Assembly: GCA_031268975.1 (NCBI GenBank)
Contig: JAIRWM010000174.1
Span: 1 to 42,418 of the forward strand
Source: Treponema sp.
Lineage (GTDB): Bacteria > Spirochaetota > Spirochaetia > Treponematales > Breznakiellaceae
Direction of reading: 5' to 3'
DNA length: 42,418 bases
Part shown: positions 1-6,544 of the stretch, one piece after another
How the letters are laid out: each line of letters starts with the position of its first letter
Numbering within the stretch: the stretch's first letter is position 1
The notes under the pieces: generated by a model
Seen by the model: the letters and a program-made list of their open reading frames with translations, nothing else
Databases searched by the model: none
What the model was told of the DNA's origin: nothing
Program-made: the position numbers and the translations under genes

Positions 1-1
1 A

Positions 2-253
2 AAATATTTGTCGATAGAAGGCCGGCCTTTGTCAAAAGAAAACGAATCAATCGTATATTTTTATAAAGGGCAGAAGTTTATTCCCCACGTAAAACGATTG
101 CTGCGGTACGGCAATATAACAGTTGAAATAACCGTTTTGCCGTCTTTTGGCGCAAACGGCAGATCCCGAAAGGAAATTTGCCGTTTATGCAGGGACATGA
201 TAACGCAAAGGCTTGATGAAGCAACCCCGCTGCGGGGTGCGGCCACGCTATAG
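2..253 (+). CDS. C-terminal fragment, probable 1-acyl-glycerol-3-phosphate acyltransferase (PlsC-like)
   Basis: The frame is open from the first bases of the window, so this is the 3' end of a gene starting upstream; the internal TTG at 8 is not a credible start. The visible 83 residues resemble the tail of PlsC-type acyltransferases, which acylate lysophosphatidic acid at the membrane: a YFYKGQKFIPHV stretch, a beta-strand segment ITVEITVLPSF, then GANGRSRKEICRLCRDMI, similar to the 'G-x-x-R-K-E-L' helix that closes such proteins. The catalytic HX4D block would lie outside the window. It ends tail to tail with the isocitrate dehydrogenase gene, overlapping it by 6 bases. The family call rests on the short tail only. 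Confidence 0.4.
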   Translation, partial: KYLSIEGRPLSKENESIVYFYKGQKFIPHVKRLLRYGNITVEITVLPSFGANGRSRKEICRLCRDMITQRLDEATPLRGAATL

Positions 254-1450
254 CCGTTCCGCGACAGCGTCAACAAATTCCCAGGAATCGAGGGCTTTTG
301 GCTGTGCGGCGAGTTTGGCGAGATCGCCGGTCATTTTTCCCGCTTCAATGGTATCAACGACGGCTTTTTCAACGCGCCGCGCAAAGGCGGCAAGTTCCGG
401 CGTAACATCAAGTTCGGCCCGCTTTGCCAGCGCGCCGGTCCAGGCGAAGATAAGCGCCGCGGGGTTCGTGCTGGTTTTTTCGCCTTTTTGCCAGCGGTAA
501 TAATGCTGTTGGACGGTGCCGTGGGCGGCTTCGTATTCAAAGGCGCCCGACGGCGAGACAAGGACGCTTGTCATCATGGCAAGGCTCCCGGAGGCGCTGG
601 CTATCATGTCGCTCATCACGTCACCGTCATAATTTTTGCAGGCCCACAGAAAGCCTCCTTCGCCTTTGACGACTCTGGCTACGGCATCGTCTATCAGCGT
701 ATAAAAATAACTGATTCCCGCCGCGGCGCACTTTTCCTTAAATTCTTTTTCGTAGACCTCGTTGAAGATCGCCTTGAATTTTCCGTCATAGGTTTTGGAA
801 ATGGTGTCTTTTGCCGCGAACCAAACGGGAAGTTTCTCTTCAAGCGCGTAAAGAAAGCAGGAACGGGCAAAACTTTTTATTGACGCGTCAAAGTTGTGAA
901 TGCCCTGAACAACTCCGGGGCCTTTAAATTCCGCCACGGTAACGCGCCGCTGTGCGCCGTCAAGTCCTGTGTAGACAAGTTCCACCTTGCCCGGTTCCGC
1001 TATTTCCATTTCCGCGGCTTTGTACACATCGCCGTAGGCATGGCGTCCTATCACTATTGGGGCTTTCCATGTTGCTATCGAGGGTTTTATGCAGGAGACC
1101 ACAATTGGTTTACGGAATACCGTACCGTCAAGGATCGCCCTGATTGTACCGTTTGGGCTTGGATACAGCGCTGCAAGGCCGTATTCTTCCCTGCGGGCAG
1201 CGTTGCTTGTAATTGTAGCGCATTTTACACCTACGCCCAGGCGCAGTATTGCCGCCGCGGAATCGGCGCTTACGCTGTCGCCGGTGGCATCGCGGTTCAT
1301 CAGTCCCAAATCGTAGTATTCGGTTTTTAAATCAACATACGGAAGGATGAGTTTTTCCTTTACCAGCGCCCAAAGTACTCTGGTCATCTCGTCCCCGTCC
1401 ATCTCGACCAGGGGAGTTTTCATGCCTATCTTCGTCATTCGTTTCTCCAT
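248..1450 (-). CDS. icd: NADP-dependent isocitrate dehydrogenase, eukaryote-like type
   Basis: Oxidative decarboxylation of isocitrate to 2-oxoglutarate, giving NADPH and the carbon skeleton for glutamate. At 400 residues it matches the homodimeric eukaryote-like subfamily. Visible landmarks are VEMDGDEMTR near the N-terminus, YYDLGLMNRDAT, the substrate loop SPNGTIR, PIVIGRHAYGD, the catalytic Lys in AAKDTISKTYDG, the metal-binding Asp residues in LIDDAV and NYDGDVMSD, and the NADP-side EAAHGTV and TSTNPAA. The start at 1450 has a TATACT -10 box (1456-1461) five bases upstream and no Shine-Dalgarno, suggesting a leaderless transcript; an ATG at 1438 preceded by GGAG is the alternative. It is divergent from the macro-domain gene with overlapping promoters. 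Confidence 0.95.
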   Translation of the reverse strand: MEKRMTKIGMKTPLVEMDGDEMTRVLWALVKEKLILPYVDLKTEYYDLGLMNRDATGDSVSADSAAAILRLGVGVKCATITSNAARREEYGLAALYPSPNGTIRAILDGTVFRKPIVVSCIKPSIATWKAPIVIGRHAYGDVYKAAEMEIAEPGKVELVYTGLDGAQRRVTVAEFKGPGVVQGIHNFDASIKSFARSCFLYALEEKLPVWFAAKDTISKTYDGKFKAIFNEVYEKEFKEKCAAAGISYFYTLIDDAVARVVKGEGGFLWACKNYDGDVMSDMIASASGSLAMMTSVLVSPSGAFEYEAAHGTVQQHYYRWQKGEKTSTNPAALIFAWTGALAKRAELDVTPELAAFARRVEKAVVDTIEAGKMTGDLAKLAAQPKALDSWEFVDAVAERL

Positions 1451-1494
1451 TCCCCAGTATACCGGTTTTGACTATACTGAATACAGGGGGAATC

Positions 1495-2019
1495 ATGGCG
1501 CAAATAGAGGTGATTCAGGGGGATATTACCGCCGTTGATGTTGACGTAATTGTAAACGCGGCGAACTCCGGTCTTGCGGGAGGAGGAGGCGTTGACGGCG
1601 CCATACACAGGGCGGCGGGACCGTGCCTTTACGCGGAATGTGCGCGGATTGCCGCCGAAAAAAAGAAGGCAGGCGGTGAACCCTGTCCCACGGGGGATGT
1701 TGTGATGACAGGCGCGTTTAATATCCGCTGCAAAGGCATAATTCATGCCGTCGGCCCGATCTGGTACGGCAGCGACAAGGACGGGCTTCTCGCGTCCTGT
1801 TACAGAAAAAGCCTTCTGCTTGCGCAGCGGGCAGGTTTTATCAGTATAGCGTTTCCCAACATCAGTACCGGGGTTTACGGCTATCCCAAGAACAAGGCGG
1901 CGGCCGCGGCCGTTAAAACCGTGAAGGAAACGCTGCCGGAATGCCCCGGTATCGGGCGGATTGTCTTTGTCTGCTTTGACCGGGAAAATTACGATCTTTA
2001 CAAAAAGCTGCTGCCCTAA
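1495..2019 (+). CDS. macro-domain protein, probable O-acetyl-ADP-ribose deacetylase / ADP-ribosyl hydrolase
   Basis: A 174-residue single macro domain of the YmdB/MacroD type, which binds ADP-ribose and removes acetyl-ADP-ribose or mono-ADP-ribose. The signature VIVNAANSGLAGGGGVDGAIHRAAG contains the catalytic-loop Asn and Asp, and ISTGVYGYP is the second phosphate-binding loop. The start at 1495 is chosen because a strong GGGGG ribosome site lies 5-9 bases upstream, while the TTG at 1468 has none. A TATACT -10 box is at 1473-1478. The gene stands alone, divergent from icd; nothing nearby indicates a dedicated ADP-ribosyltransferase partner. Confidence 0.88.
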   Translation: MAQIEVIQGDITAVDVDVIVNAANSGLAGGGGVDGAIHRAAGPCLYAECARIAAEKKKAGGEPCPTGDVVMTGAFNIRCKGIIHAVGPIWYGSDKDGLLASCYRKSLLLAQRAGFISIAFPNISTGVYGYPKNKAAAAAVKTVKETLPECPGIGRIVFVCFDRENYDLYKKLLP

Positions 2020-2058
2020 AAACCGGATTTTCAGAACGATGCCGCCGTATGCTCAAGT

Positions 2059-2367
2059 TTACCGGGGTTCGTCACTTTTCACCCCCCACGCCGCTTTCAC
2101 TTTTTCTTCGCACGCCGAAGGAACGGAGACGGTTTTAAGCCGGGACTTTTCTCCCGCCACAATAACGATGTCTTTTTTTGCGCAGCCCAGCGTCCTGGCA
2201 AGGAAGGCGGCAAGGGCGCTGTTTGCTTTGCCGCCTTCCGGGGCGGCGGCAATCCGGATACGGAGGCGGCCGTCTTTAATTCCCGCAGCCTCAGTTTTTG
2301 ACGCCCCGGGGACGGCTTTGACGGCAAGGATCAGGCTGCCGCCTGAAATACGGGAAACGCCTTCCAT
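2059..2367 (-). CDS. DUF167 (YggU) family protein
   Basis: A 102-residue protein with the DUF167 core: LAVKAVPGASKTEAAGI, then RLRIRIAAAPEGGKANSALAAFLA and a final KDIVIVAGEKSRLKTVSV segment. This is a small conserved fold of unestablished biochemical function. The ATG at 2367 begins one base after the TGA of the upstream gene (2369-2371), so the two are almost certainly co-transcribed and translationally coupled. A longer upstream frame exists but crosses the neighbouring gene and has no family similarity. Confidence 0.8.
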   Translation of the reverse strand: MEGVSRISGGSLILAVKAVPGASKTEAAGIKDGRLRIRIAAAPEGGKANSALAAFLARTLGCAKKDIVIVAGEKSRLKTVSVPSACEEKVKAAWGVKSDEPR

Positions 2368-2368
2368 G

Positions 2369-2929
2369 TCAGCGAGCCGGCTTTGGCAGCCAGTAAAGCC
2401 GGCCAAGCTCCCATGTGTATGAATAGTCTGTTTCGCCGGTTTCCGAGGGATACACGGCAAGGTTTGAAAGCGCCGCGGCTCTGAAGGACAGTTCCGGGGG
2501 GGGCGCTTCCGCCGTTTTTTTCGCGGCGCGGGCCGGTTCCTCAGGGCCGAGAACCGCGGGGGCAAGGAGGGGTTTTCCCCGGCGGGCAATGACGGCCGAC
2601 TTTGGGAGCGGAAGGGGCGGTATGTCGATACGGGGGCCGAAGAAGCGTATTTTATCCTGGGGAAAATATACCGTTGAGAGCGAAGAAAGAACAGCGGTAA
2701 TTTTTTTTCCACCAAGACGTCTTCGCAGTTCCGCCGCGGCTTCTTTCAGCTCCGCCCCGGTAAGGGGGCGGGAAAGCCGGGCCAAAAGGGCGGCGGCGGG
2801 AAAAGAAAAAGCGCCGTCAAGGCCCAGTGCGAAAAGCCGCTGACGGAATTGTTCAAGGGCAAAAACCGCGTTCCTGTGGGGGACAAGAACGGCGAACAGT
2901 AAAGGCCCGGTGCCTGGCTCTGTTTTCAT
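2369..2929 (-). CDS. conserved hypothetical protein
   Basis: I do not recognise this 186-residue protein. It begins MKTEPGTGPLLFAVLVPHRN, has a helix-rich middle with two Lys/Arg-rich segments, a proline-rich stretch around residues 100-145 and an aromatic C-terminus (YSYTWELGRLYWLPK). The fold could resemble 2'-5' RNA ligase-like proteins (LFAVLVPHRNAV near the start), but the paired HxT motifs of that family are not visible, so I do not call it. The ATG at 2929 is preceded by GGAAC about 7 bases upstream. It is coupled to the DUF167 gene downstream and divergent from the gene at 2958, 28 bases away. Confidence 0.6.
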   Translation of the reverse strand: MKTEPGTGPLLFAVLVPHRNAVFALEQFRQRLFALGLDGAFSFPAAALLARLSRPLTGAELKEAAAELRRRLGGKKITAVLSSLSTVYFPQDKIRFFGPRIDIPPLPLPKSAVIARRGKPLLAPAVLGPEEPARAAKKTAEAPPPELSFRAAALSNLAVYPSETGETDYSYTWELGRLYWLPKPAR

Positions 2930-2957
2930 TGTTTCTGTTCCATGATAGAGTATTTTC

Positions 2958-3749
2958 ATGAAATATAAAACCAGTGTATTAACGACCCGTTTTGTTGATC
3001 TTCTTTCGCGGTGGCCTGGGGTTGAGTGCATTTCGCTTAACGAGGCCGCCGGCGTTTCCACGCTGGATCCGTACTTTGCCCTGATTCTCGATGTGTACCA
3101 CAGCGGAACAATTCCCTCTGCGGAAGAACGTTTCCGTCTTTATGGGCCGGATGCGGCGGTTTTTGAGAATTCCAGGTACAGCGATAAAGACAGATTTTTA
3201 ATCGGTGATATTCCCCTGCGTTTTGAATTTAAATCCGTCAAAAAAATTGATGAACTGGTTTTCATCGCGGATACAAAACGGGAATCTCTCTGGCTTGTCA
3301 AGGATTCAGGAACATACGGTTATTACCGCCTTGTCAACGGGGAAATACTTTTTTCACGAAGCGGATGGATTGATAAAATACGGAAACGGCTGGCTTCCCT
3401 GGACGATGATTTCTGGAATCAAATGCGGGAACTGTGCCGGTCGAAAATGGAACATCTGCTAAGTGATCTTGGCGCGGCTCTTATCAACAACGACGCGTTT
3501 CATTATCTTGTGTCGTCGGCCCTGTTTATCAAAACCGCCTGCCTTGTCCTGTTTTGCATTAACCATTGTTTTGAGCCGTCACACCGGGGTTATTCAAAAA
3601 AAGTGCTTGAACTTCCGGTTCTGCCTGAATCCTACAAAGCCCAGTTTGAGACATTCATTCAGGGGGACGCTGAACTGACAATGGAACGGAAATACGGCCT
3701 CGCCCAGCTTATCGCAAAGGGGATTGTCGGTCTTTGCGTAACGCGCTAA
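2958..3749 (+). CDS. DUF4037-like / nucleotidyltransferase-fold hypothetical protein
   Basis: A soluble 263-residue protein. The N-terminal part shows a pattern reminiscent of DUF4037 and MNT-type nucleotidyltransferases: a GVSTLDPYFALILDVYHSG block with acidic residues on a strand, then RFRLYGPDAAVFENSRYSDKDRFLIGDIPLRFEF. The C-terminal half is all-helical (SKMEHLLSDLGAALINNDAFHYLVSSALF), as in the helical domain of that family. Substrate is unknown. There is no Shine-Dalgarno before the ATG; a weak TTTTCA / TAGAGT promoter pair ends six bases before it. Family assignment is tentative. Confidence 0.45.
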   Translation: MKYKTSVLTTRFVDLLSRWPGVECISLNEAAGVSTLDPYFALILDVYHSGTIPSAEERFRLYGPDAAVFENSRYSDKDRFLIGDIPLRFEFKSVKKIDELVFIADTKRESLWLVKDSGTYGYYRLVNGEILFSRSGWIDKIRKRLASLDDDFWNQMRELCRSKMEHLLSDLGAALINNDAFHYLVSSALFIKTACLVLFCINHCFEPSHRGYSKKVLELPVLPESYKAQFETFIQGDAELTMERKYGLAQLIAKGIVGLCVTR

Positions 3750-3805
3750 GGGGTAACGCAAATTTTTACGGCGCCCGTACAGCCGTAACCGGACCGTGCG
3801 CCGCG

Positions 3806-4432
3806 TTAGTCAAATTCTCCGGTAAAGCGGGGTTTTCTGGTTTTATCCTGTTCAAAGCTGCTTATCCCCCAGTTGAAGCGGCGTTCGGCGTCCATCGTTG
3901 ACGGCGGGCCGTGTCCGGGCAGGATGATGTAATTGCCCGGCAGGGACAGTACTTTGCCCCTGAGGGCGTTCATTTGAATGGTACTTCCATATGAATGGCT
4001 GGTTTTTCCGACAAGCCCGGCGCTCAGGCAGTCGCCGGTAAAAATGGTATGGCCTGTCCTGTAAACGGCGGAATCCGATGTATGGCCGGGGACGGCGATA
4101 ACTTCCACGGTTATTGAATCCAGGCAGATCGTGTCGCCGTCTTTGACAAGGCATGTTTTGTGTTCCTGGACAACAGGGTTTAAGGCATATACATTAACGT
4201 CGTAAATTCGTTTTAGTGTACGCAGTCCGTGAACGTGGTTAACATGATCATGGGTTATAAGTACGCCCCGGAGTATGTATCCGTGCCGTTCAATAAATTT
4301 AAGCATGGGCTCTTCCATACAGCCCGGATCGACAACGATGGCGTCCCTCCGGGAATCGTTGTCATACAAATCCGTTCCCAGAATATAACAGTTGCTGAAT
4401 CCGTATGTGCAGTAATGCATGAAAATTTTCAT
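3806..4432 (-). CDS. MBL-fold metal-dependent hydrolase with an altered metal motif
   Basis: A 208-residue metallo-beta-lactamase-fold protein of the glyoxalase-II-like class: a DPGC strand, the metal loop THDHVNH, VPGHTSDSAVY, FTGDCL and ILPGHGPPS. The canonical loop is HxHxDH; here the Asp that normally helps bind the second metal is Asn (codon AAC), while the other His and Asp ligands are present. It may therefore bind one metal or have shifted chemistry. The substrate is unknown. Its ATG overlaps the TGA of the upstream pentapeptide-repeat gene (ATGA), so the two are translationally coupled. Confidence 0.85.
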   Translation of the reverse strand: MKIFMHYCTYGFSNCYILGTDLYDNDSRRDAIVVDPGCMEEPMLKFIERHGYILRGVLITHDHVNHVHGLRTLKRIYDVNVYALNPVVQEHKTCLVKDGDTICLDSITVEVIAVPGHTSDSAVYRTGHTIFTGDCLSAGLVGKTSHSYGSTIQMNALRGKVLSLPGNYIILPGHGPPSTMDAERRFNWGISSFEQDKTRKPRFTGEFD

Positions 4433-5019
4433 CGCTGCTCCGGTTCAAACACCGCCTCGGCGGTATTGGAGGACTTAAAGGAAATTCCATCCTGGACTGA
4501 GCCGATAAAATACGTTTTTTTCAGGTTGCAGTCAACAAAACTGCTCTTTAGGATTTTAGCGCTTATAAAGCGGGTATTATAGAGATTGGAGTCGTTAAAC
4601 GTGCAGTCCGAAATATGGGCGCCCCCGTAGTTCAGGTGTATAAGCTCCGAGCCTTCAAAGGTACAGTTGTGTATTTTGGATCCCGCAAAGGAAAGAAACT
4701 GAAGATCGCCGCCTGAAAAATCGCAGTCAATAAAGTTGGCAAAGTCGAAAAAACACATCCGCATTACCGCGCCGGTAAAAAGGCACATGGAAAAAGACGC
4801 GCCCATAAAGTTACAGCCGTAAAAAGCCCGTCCGGAAAAATCCGCGCTGACAAAACCAAGAGACGGCGCGTTGATGTCTTTTACAACCGGGTGTTCCGTT
4901 ATGTAGTCGTTTATCTGGCGGGCTTCTTTTTCCGGATCCACTGAATGGACGGCGCAGAGGTGAGAGCCGGAAAGGGCCGTCCTGCCGCATCCCGCGGCGC
5001 AGGGGATCAGGGTGAACAT
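4429..5019 (-). CDS. pentapeptide-repeat protein with N-terminal Cys/His knuckle
   Basis: Residues 7-25 hold a CX3CX10CX2H pattern, a likely small zinc knuckle. Residues about 55-190 are a right-handed pentapeptide-repeat beta helix, seen as repeats such as ADFSG, CNFMG, ASFSM, ANFID, CDFSG, CTFEG, CTFND, SNLYN and SSFVD. Such proteins act as rigid scaffolds or DNA mimics; nothing here identifies a gyrase-protecting member. It is the first gene of a two-gene operon with the MBL hydrolase. A TTGACC/TAAAGT promoter ends five bases before the ATG and there is no Shine-Dalgarno, so the mRNA is probably leaderless. Confidence 0.85.
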   Translation of the reverse strand: MFTLIPCAAGCGRTALSGSHLCAVHSVDPEKEARQINDYITEHPVVKDINAPSLGFVSADFSGRAFYGCNFMGASFSMCLFTGAVMRMCFFDFANFIDCDFSGGDLQFLSFAGSKIHNCTFEGSELIHLNYGGAHISDCTFNDSNLYNTRFISAKILKSSFVDCNLKKTYFIGSVQDGISFKSSNTAEAVFEPEQR

Positions 5020-5053
5020 GATTAACTTTATTCCCTGAAAGAATCTAGGTCAA
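5020..5053 (-). promoter_or_regulatory. promoter of the pentapeptide-repeat gene, leaderless type
   Basis: On the minus strand TTGACC (5053-5048), a 17-base spacer and TAAAGT (5030-5025) are followed by five bases and the ATG at 5019. The predicted transcription start falls on or next to the start codon. Confidence 0.55.
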
Positions 5054-5083
5054 GGCGCGGCGGCAGAGACGGGGGTAATCCGG

Positions 5084-5112
5084 TTGAAAAACAGGCCGGA
5101 CGGGGGTATTAT
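5084..5112 (+). promoter_or_regulatory. promoter of the small Cys-rich gene, leaderless type
   Basis: TTGAAA (5084-5089), an exact 17-base spacer and TATTAT (5107-5112) are followed by five bases and ATG at 5118. This decides for ATG 5118 over TTG 5112, which lies inside the -10 box. Confidence 0.6.
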
Positions 5113-5117
5113 TGGGC

Positions 5118-5408
5118 ATGTGCTGGTATTGCGGTTCCCCGGTTGTTGAGAACGAGCCCCTGGGCAGGAGCATGCGCTGTTCCTGCGGTAAAGATCTTAG
5201 ATCGTGCCGGAACTGCCGGTTTTATCTTCCCGGCGCCAGGGGAAACTGCGGCGAGCCGAACGCGGGTGAAGAAGGCGACAAAGAACGGGGAAATTTCTGC
5301 GACTGGTTTTCGCTTAATCAGAAATTTCGTTCCCAAAGCGCCGGGGAGCAAAAGTCCCGGAGCGCCGCGGCCGGGGCGAAATCCGCCTTTAATGATCTTT
5401 TTAAATGA
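5118..5408 (+). CDS. small Cys-rich (zinc-ribbon-like) protein
   Basis: A 96-residue protein beginning MCWYCGSPV, with CSCGKDLRSCRNCRFYLPGARGNC and a later NFCDWF. The Cys pairs suggest at least one structural zinc site; the CRNCxFY...C...NFCDxF arrangement recurs in small conserved bacterial proteins of unknown function. The C-terminal 30 residues are Ser/Ala-rich and probably disordered. It is divergent from the pentapeptide-repeat operon and precedes a palindrome-rich region leading to rsgA. The start is chosen from the promoter geometry described separately. Confidence 0.75.
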   Translation: MCWYCGSPVVENEPLGRSMRCSCGKDLRSCRNCRFYLPGARGNCGEPNAGEEGDKERGNFCDWFSLNQKFRSQSAGEQKSRSAAAGAKSAFNDLFK

Positions 5409-5583
5409 ACCTCTTCGCTCCTCCGGGCGAGGTATCTTGTAAGCGCTGCATCGTCCACGAGGTTCGGTCTGCAAGGAAATTATTTAACTGTGGGGTTTGT
5501 TACCATGCTGTCTAAATATAACATTTTTGAACCGCCCCGAGGGGCGGGGTATCAAACCCCACAGCGAATGAACCTCTTCGCTC
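5404..5583. repeat. 17-bp direct repeat and nested inverted repeats upstream of rsgA
   Basis: The sequence AATGAACCTCTTCGCTC occurs at 5404-5420 and again at 5567-5583. Between them lie a perfect 12-bp inverted repeat (5488-5499 with 5553-5564) enclosing an inner GC-rich hairpin (5532-5547, seven-bp arms), and a 7-bp pair GAACCTC (5407-5413) / GAGGTTC (5459-5465). No coding frame is supported here. It could be a decayed repeat element or a structured leader of rsgA; no U-tract follows the inner hairpin, so it is not a canonical terminator. Confidence 0.6.
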
Positions 5584-5599
5584 TGGGGAAAGGCCGTCC

Positions 5600-6544
5600 A
5601 TGAGCGGTGATGTTGTAAAAGGTATCGTTATAAAAGGTTCGCGGAATATTTTTACCGTCCGCGCCGGCAAAAAGGAAATGGAATGCCGGATAAAAGGCAA
5701 GATACTCAAAGACATGGAAGGTTTCTATAATCCGCTCGCGCCGGGGGATGAGGTAACGATAGAGCGGCGTTCCCCCGAAGCGGACACGGCGCTTATCCTG
5801 TCCGCCGAAAGACGGAAAACCCTGCTGGCCAGGTTCAACCAAAAAGGACAAAAACCCCAAGCGCTGGCAGCGAACATCGACCTTGTTCTCTGCGTTACCA
5901 GTCCCGCTTCACCGCCTTTCAGGCCGCGCTTTATCGACAGGATTCTCGTACAGACCGAAGTTTGCGGTGTTCCGGCGCTGGTTCTTTGCAACAAGTACGA
6001 CCTCTGCCTGAACGATCCTGACGTGGAGGAACGTCTTGAGGATTACGGACGTATCGGTTACGGAGTTCTGCGGGTTTCGGCGAAAACGGGACTGGGAATG
6101 GAAAAGCTGCGGGAAATGATCGATGGAAAGAAAACGGCCCTTCTAGGCCAGTCCGGCGTGGGAAAAAGCAGCGTTATAAACGCACTTGCCCCGGCGCTTA
6201 ATATGAAAACCGGCAGTCTGAATGAAAAGTATGACCGGGGGAATCATACCACAAGTCTTTCAGTGATGCTTGAACTGCCGGAAGTTCCGGGGTTACCGGG
6301 CGGCGGGAAAACGTTTGTTATAGATACGCCGGGAATACGGCGCATGGTTCCCTGGGGACTTGGCCGGGGAGAACTTGTTTCCTGCATGAAAGAATTTGCC
6401 CCGCTTGAAGGACGCTGCAGTTACGGCGCTTCCTGCTCCCATGTGACAGAACCGGGCTGCAAGATTCTGGAGGCTGTTTCCGCCGGGGTAATCCACGAAG
6501 ACCGGTATGAAAGCTTTTTAAGGATTCAGAATGAGCTTGAATGA
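5600..6544 (+). CDS. rsgA: ribosome small-subunit-dependent GTPase A
   Basis: Late 30S assembly GTPase, 314 residues. An N-terminal OB-fold (residues 1-70) is followed by a circularly permuted GTPase domain: G4 NKYD and G5 VSAKTG come first, then G1 GQSGVGKSS, G2 region with HTT and G3 DTPG. The C-terminal zinc finger is seen in CSYGASCSHVTEPGC. The ATG at 5600 has a GGGGAAAGG ribosome site. The 3' end overlaps mutS2 by 14 bases, so the two form one operon. Confidence 0.95.
   Translation: MSGDVVKGIVIKGSRNIFTVRAGKKEMECRIKGKILKDMEGFYNPLAPGDEVTIERRSPEADTALILSAERRKTLLARFNQKGQKPQALAANIDLVLCVTSPASPPFRPRFIDRILVQTEVCGVPALVLCNKYDLCLNDPDVEERLEDYGRIGYGVLRVSAKTGLGMEKLREMIDGKKTALLGQSGVGKSSVINALAPALNMKTGSLNEKYDRGNHTTSLSVMLELPEVPGLPGGGKTFVIDTPGIRRMVPWGLGRGELVSCMKEFAPLEGRCSYGASCSHVTEPGCKILEAVSAGVIHEDRYESFLRIQNELE

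Noticed and set aside
3767-3790. Terminator between the nucleotidyltransferase-like and MBL genes
   Set aside because: TTACGGC/GCCGTAA form a hairpin, but the T run is on the wrong side for the plus strand and becomes an A run on the minus strand.
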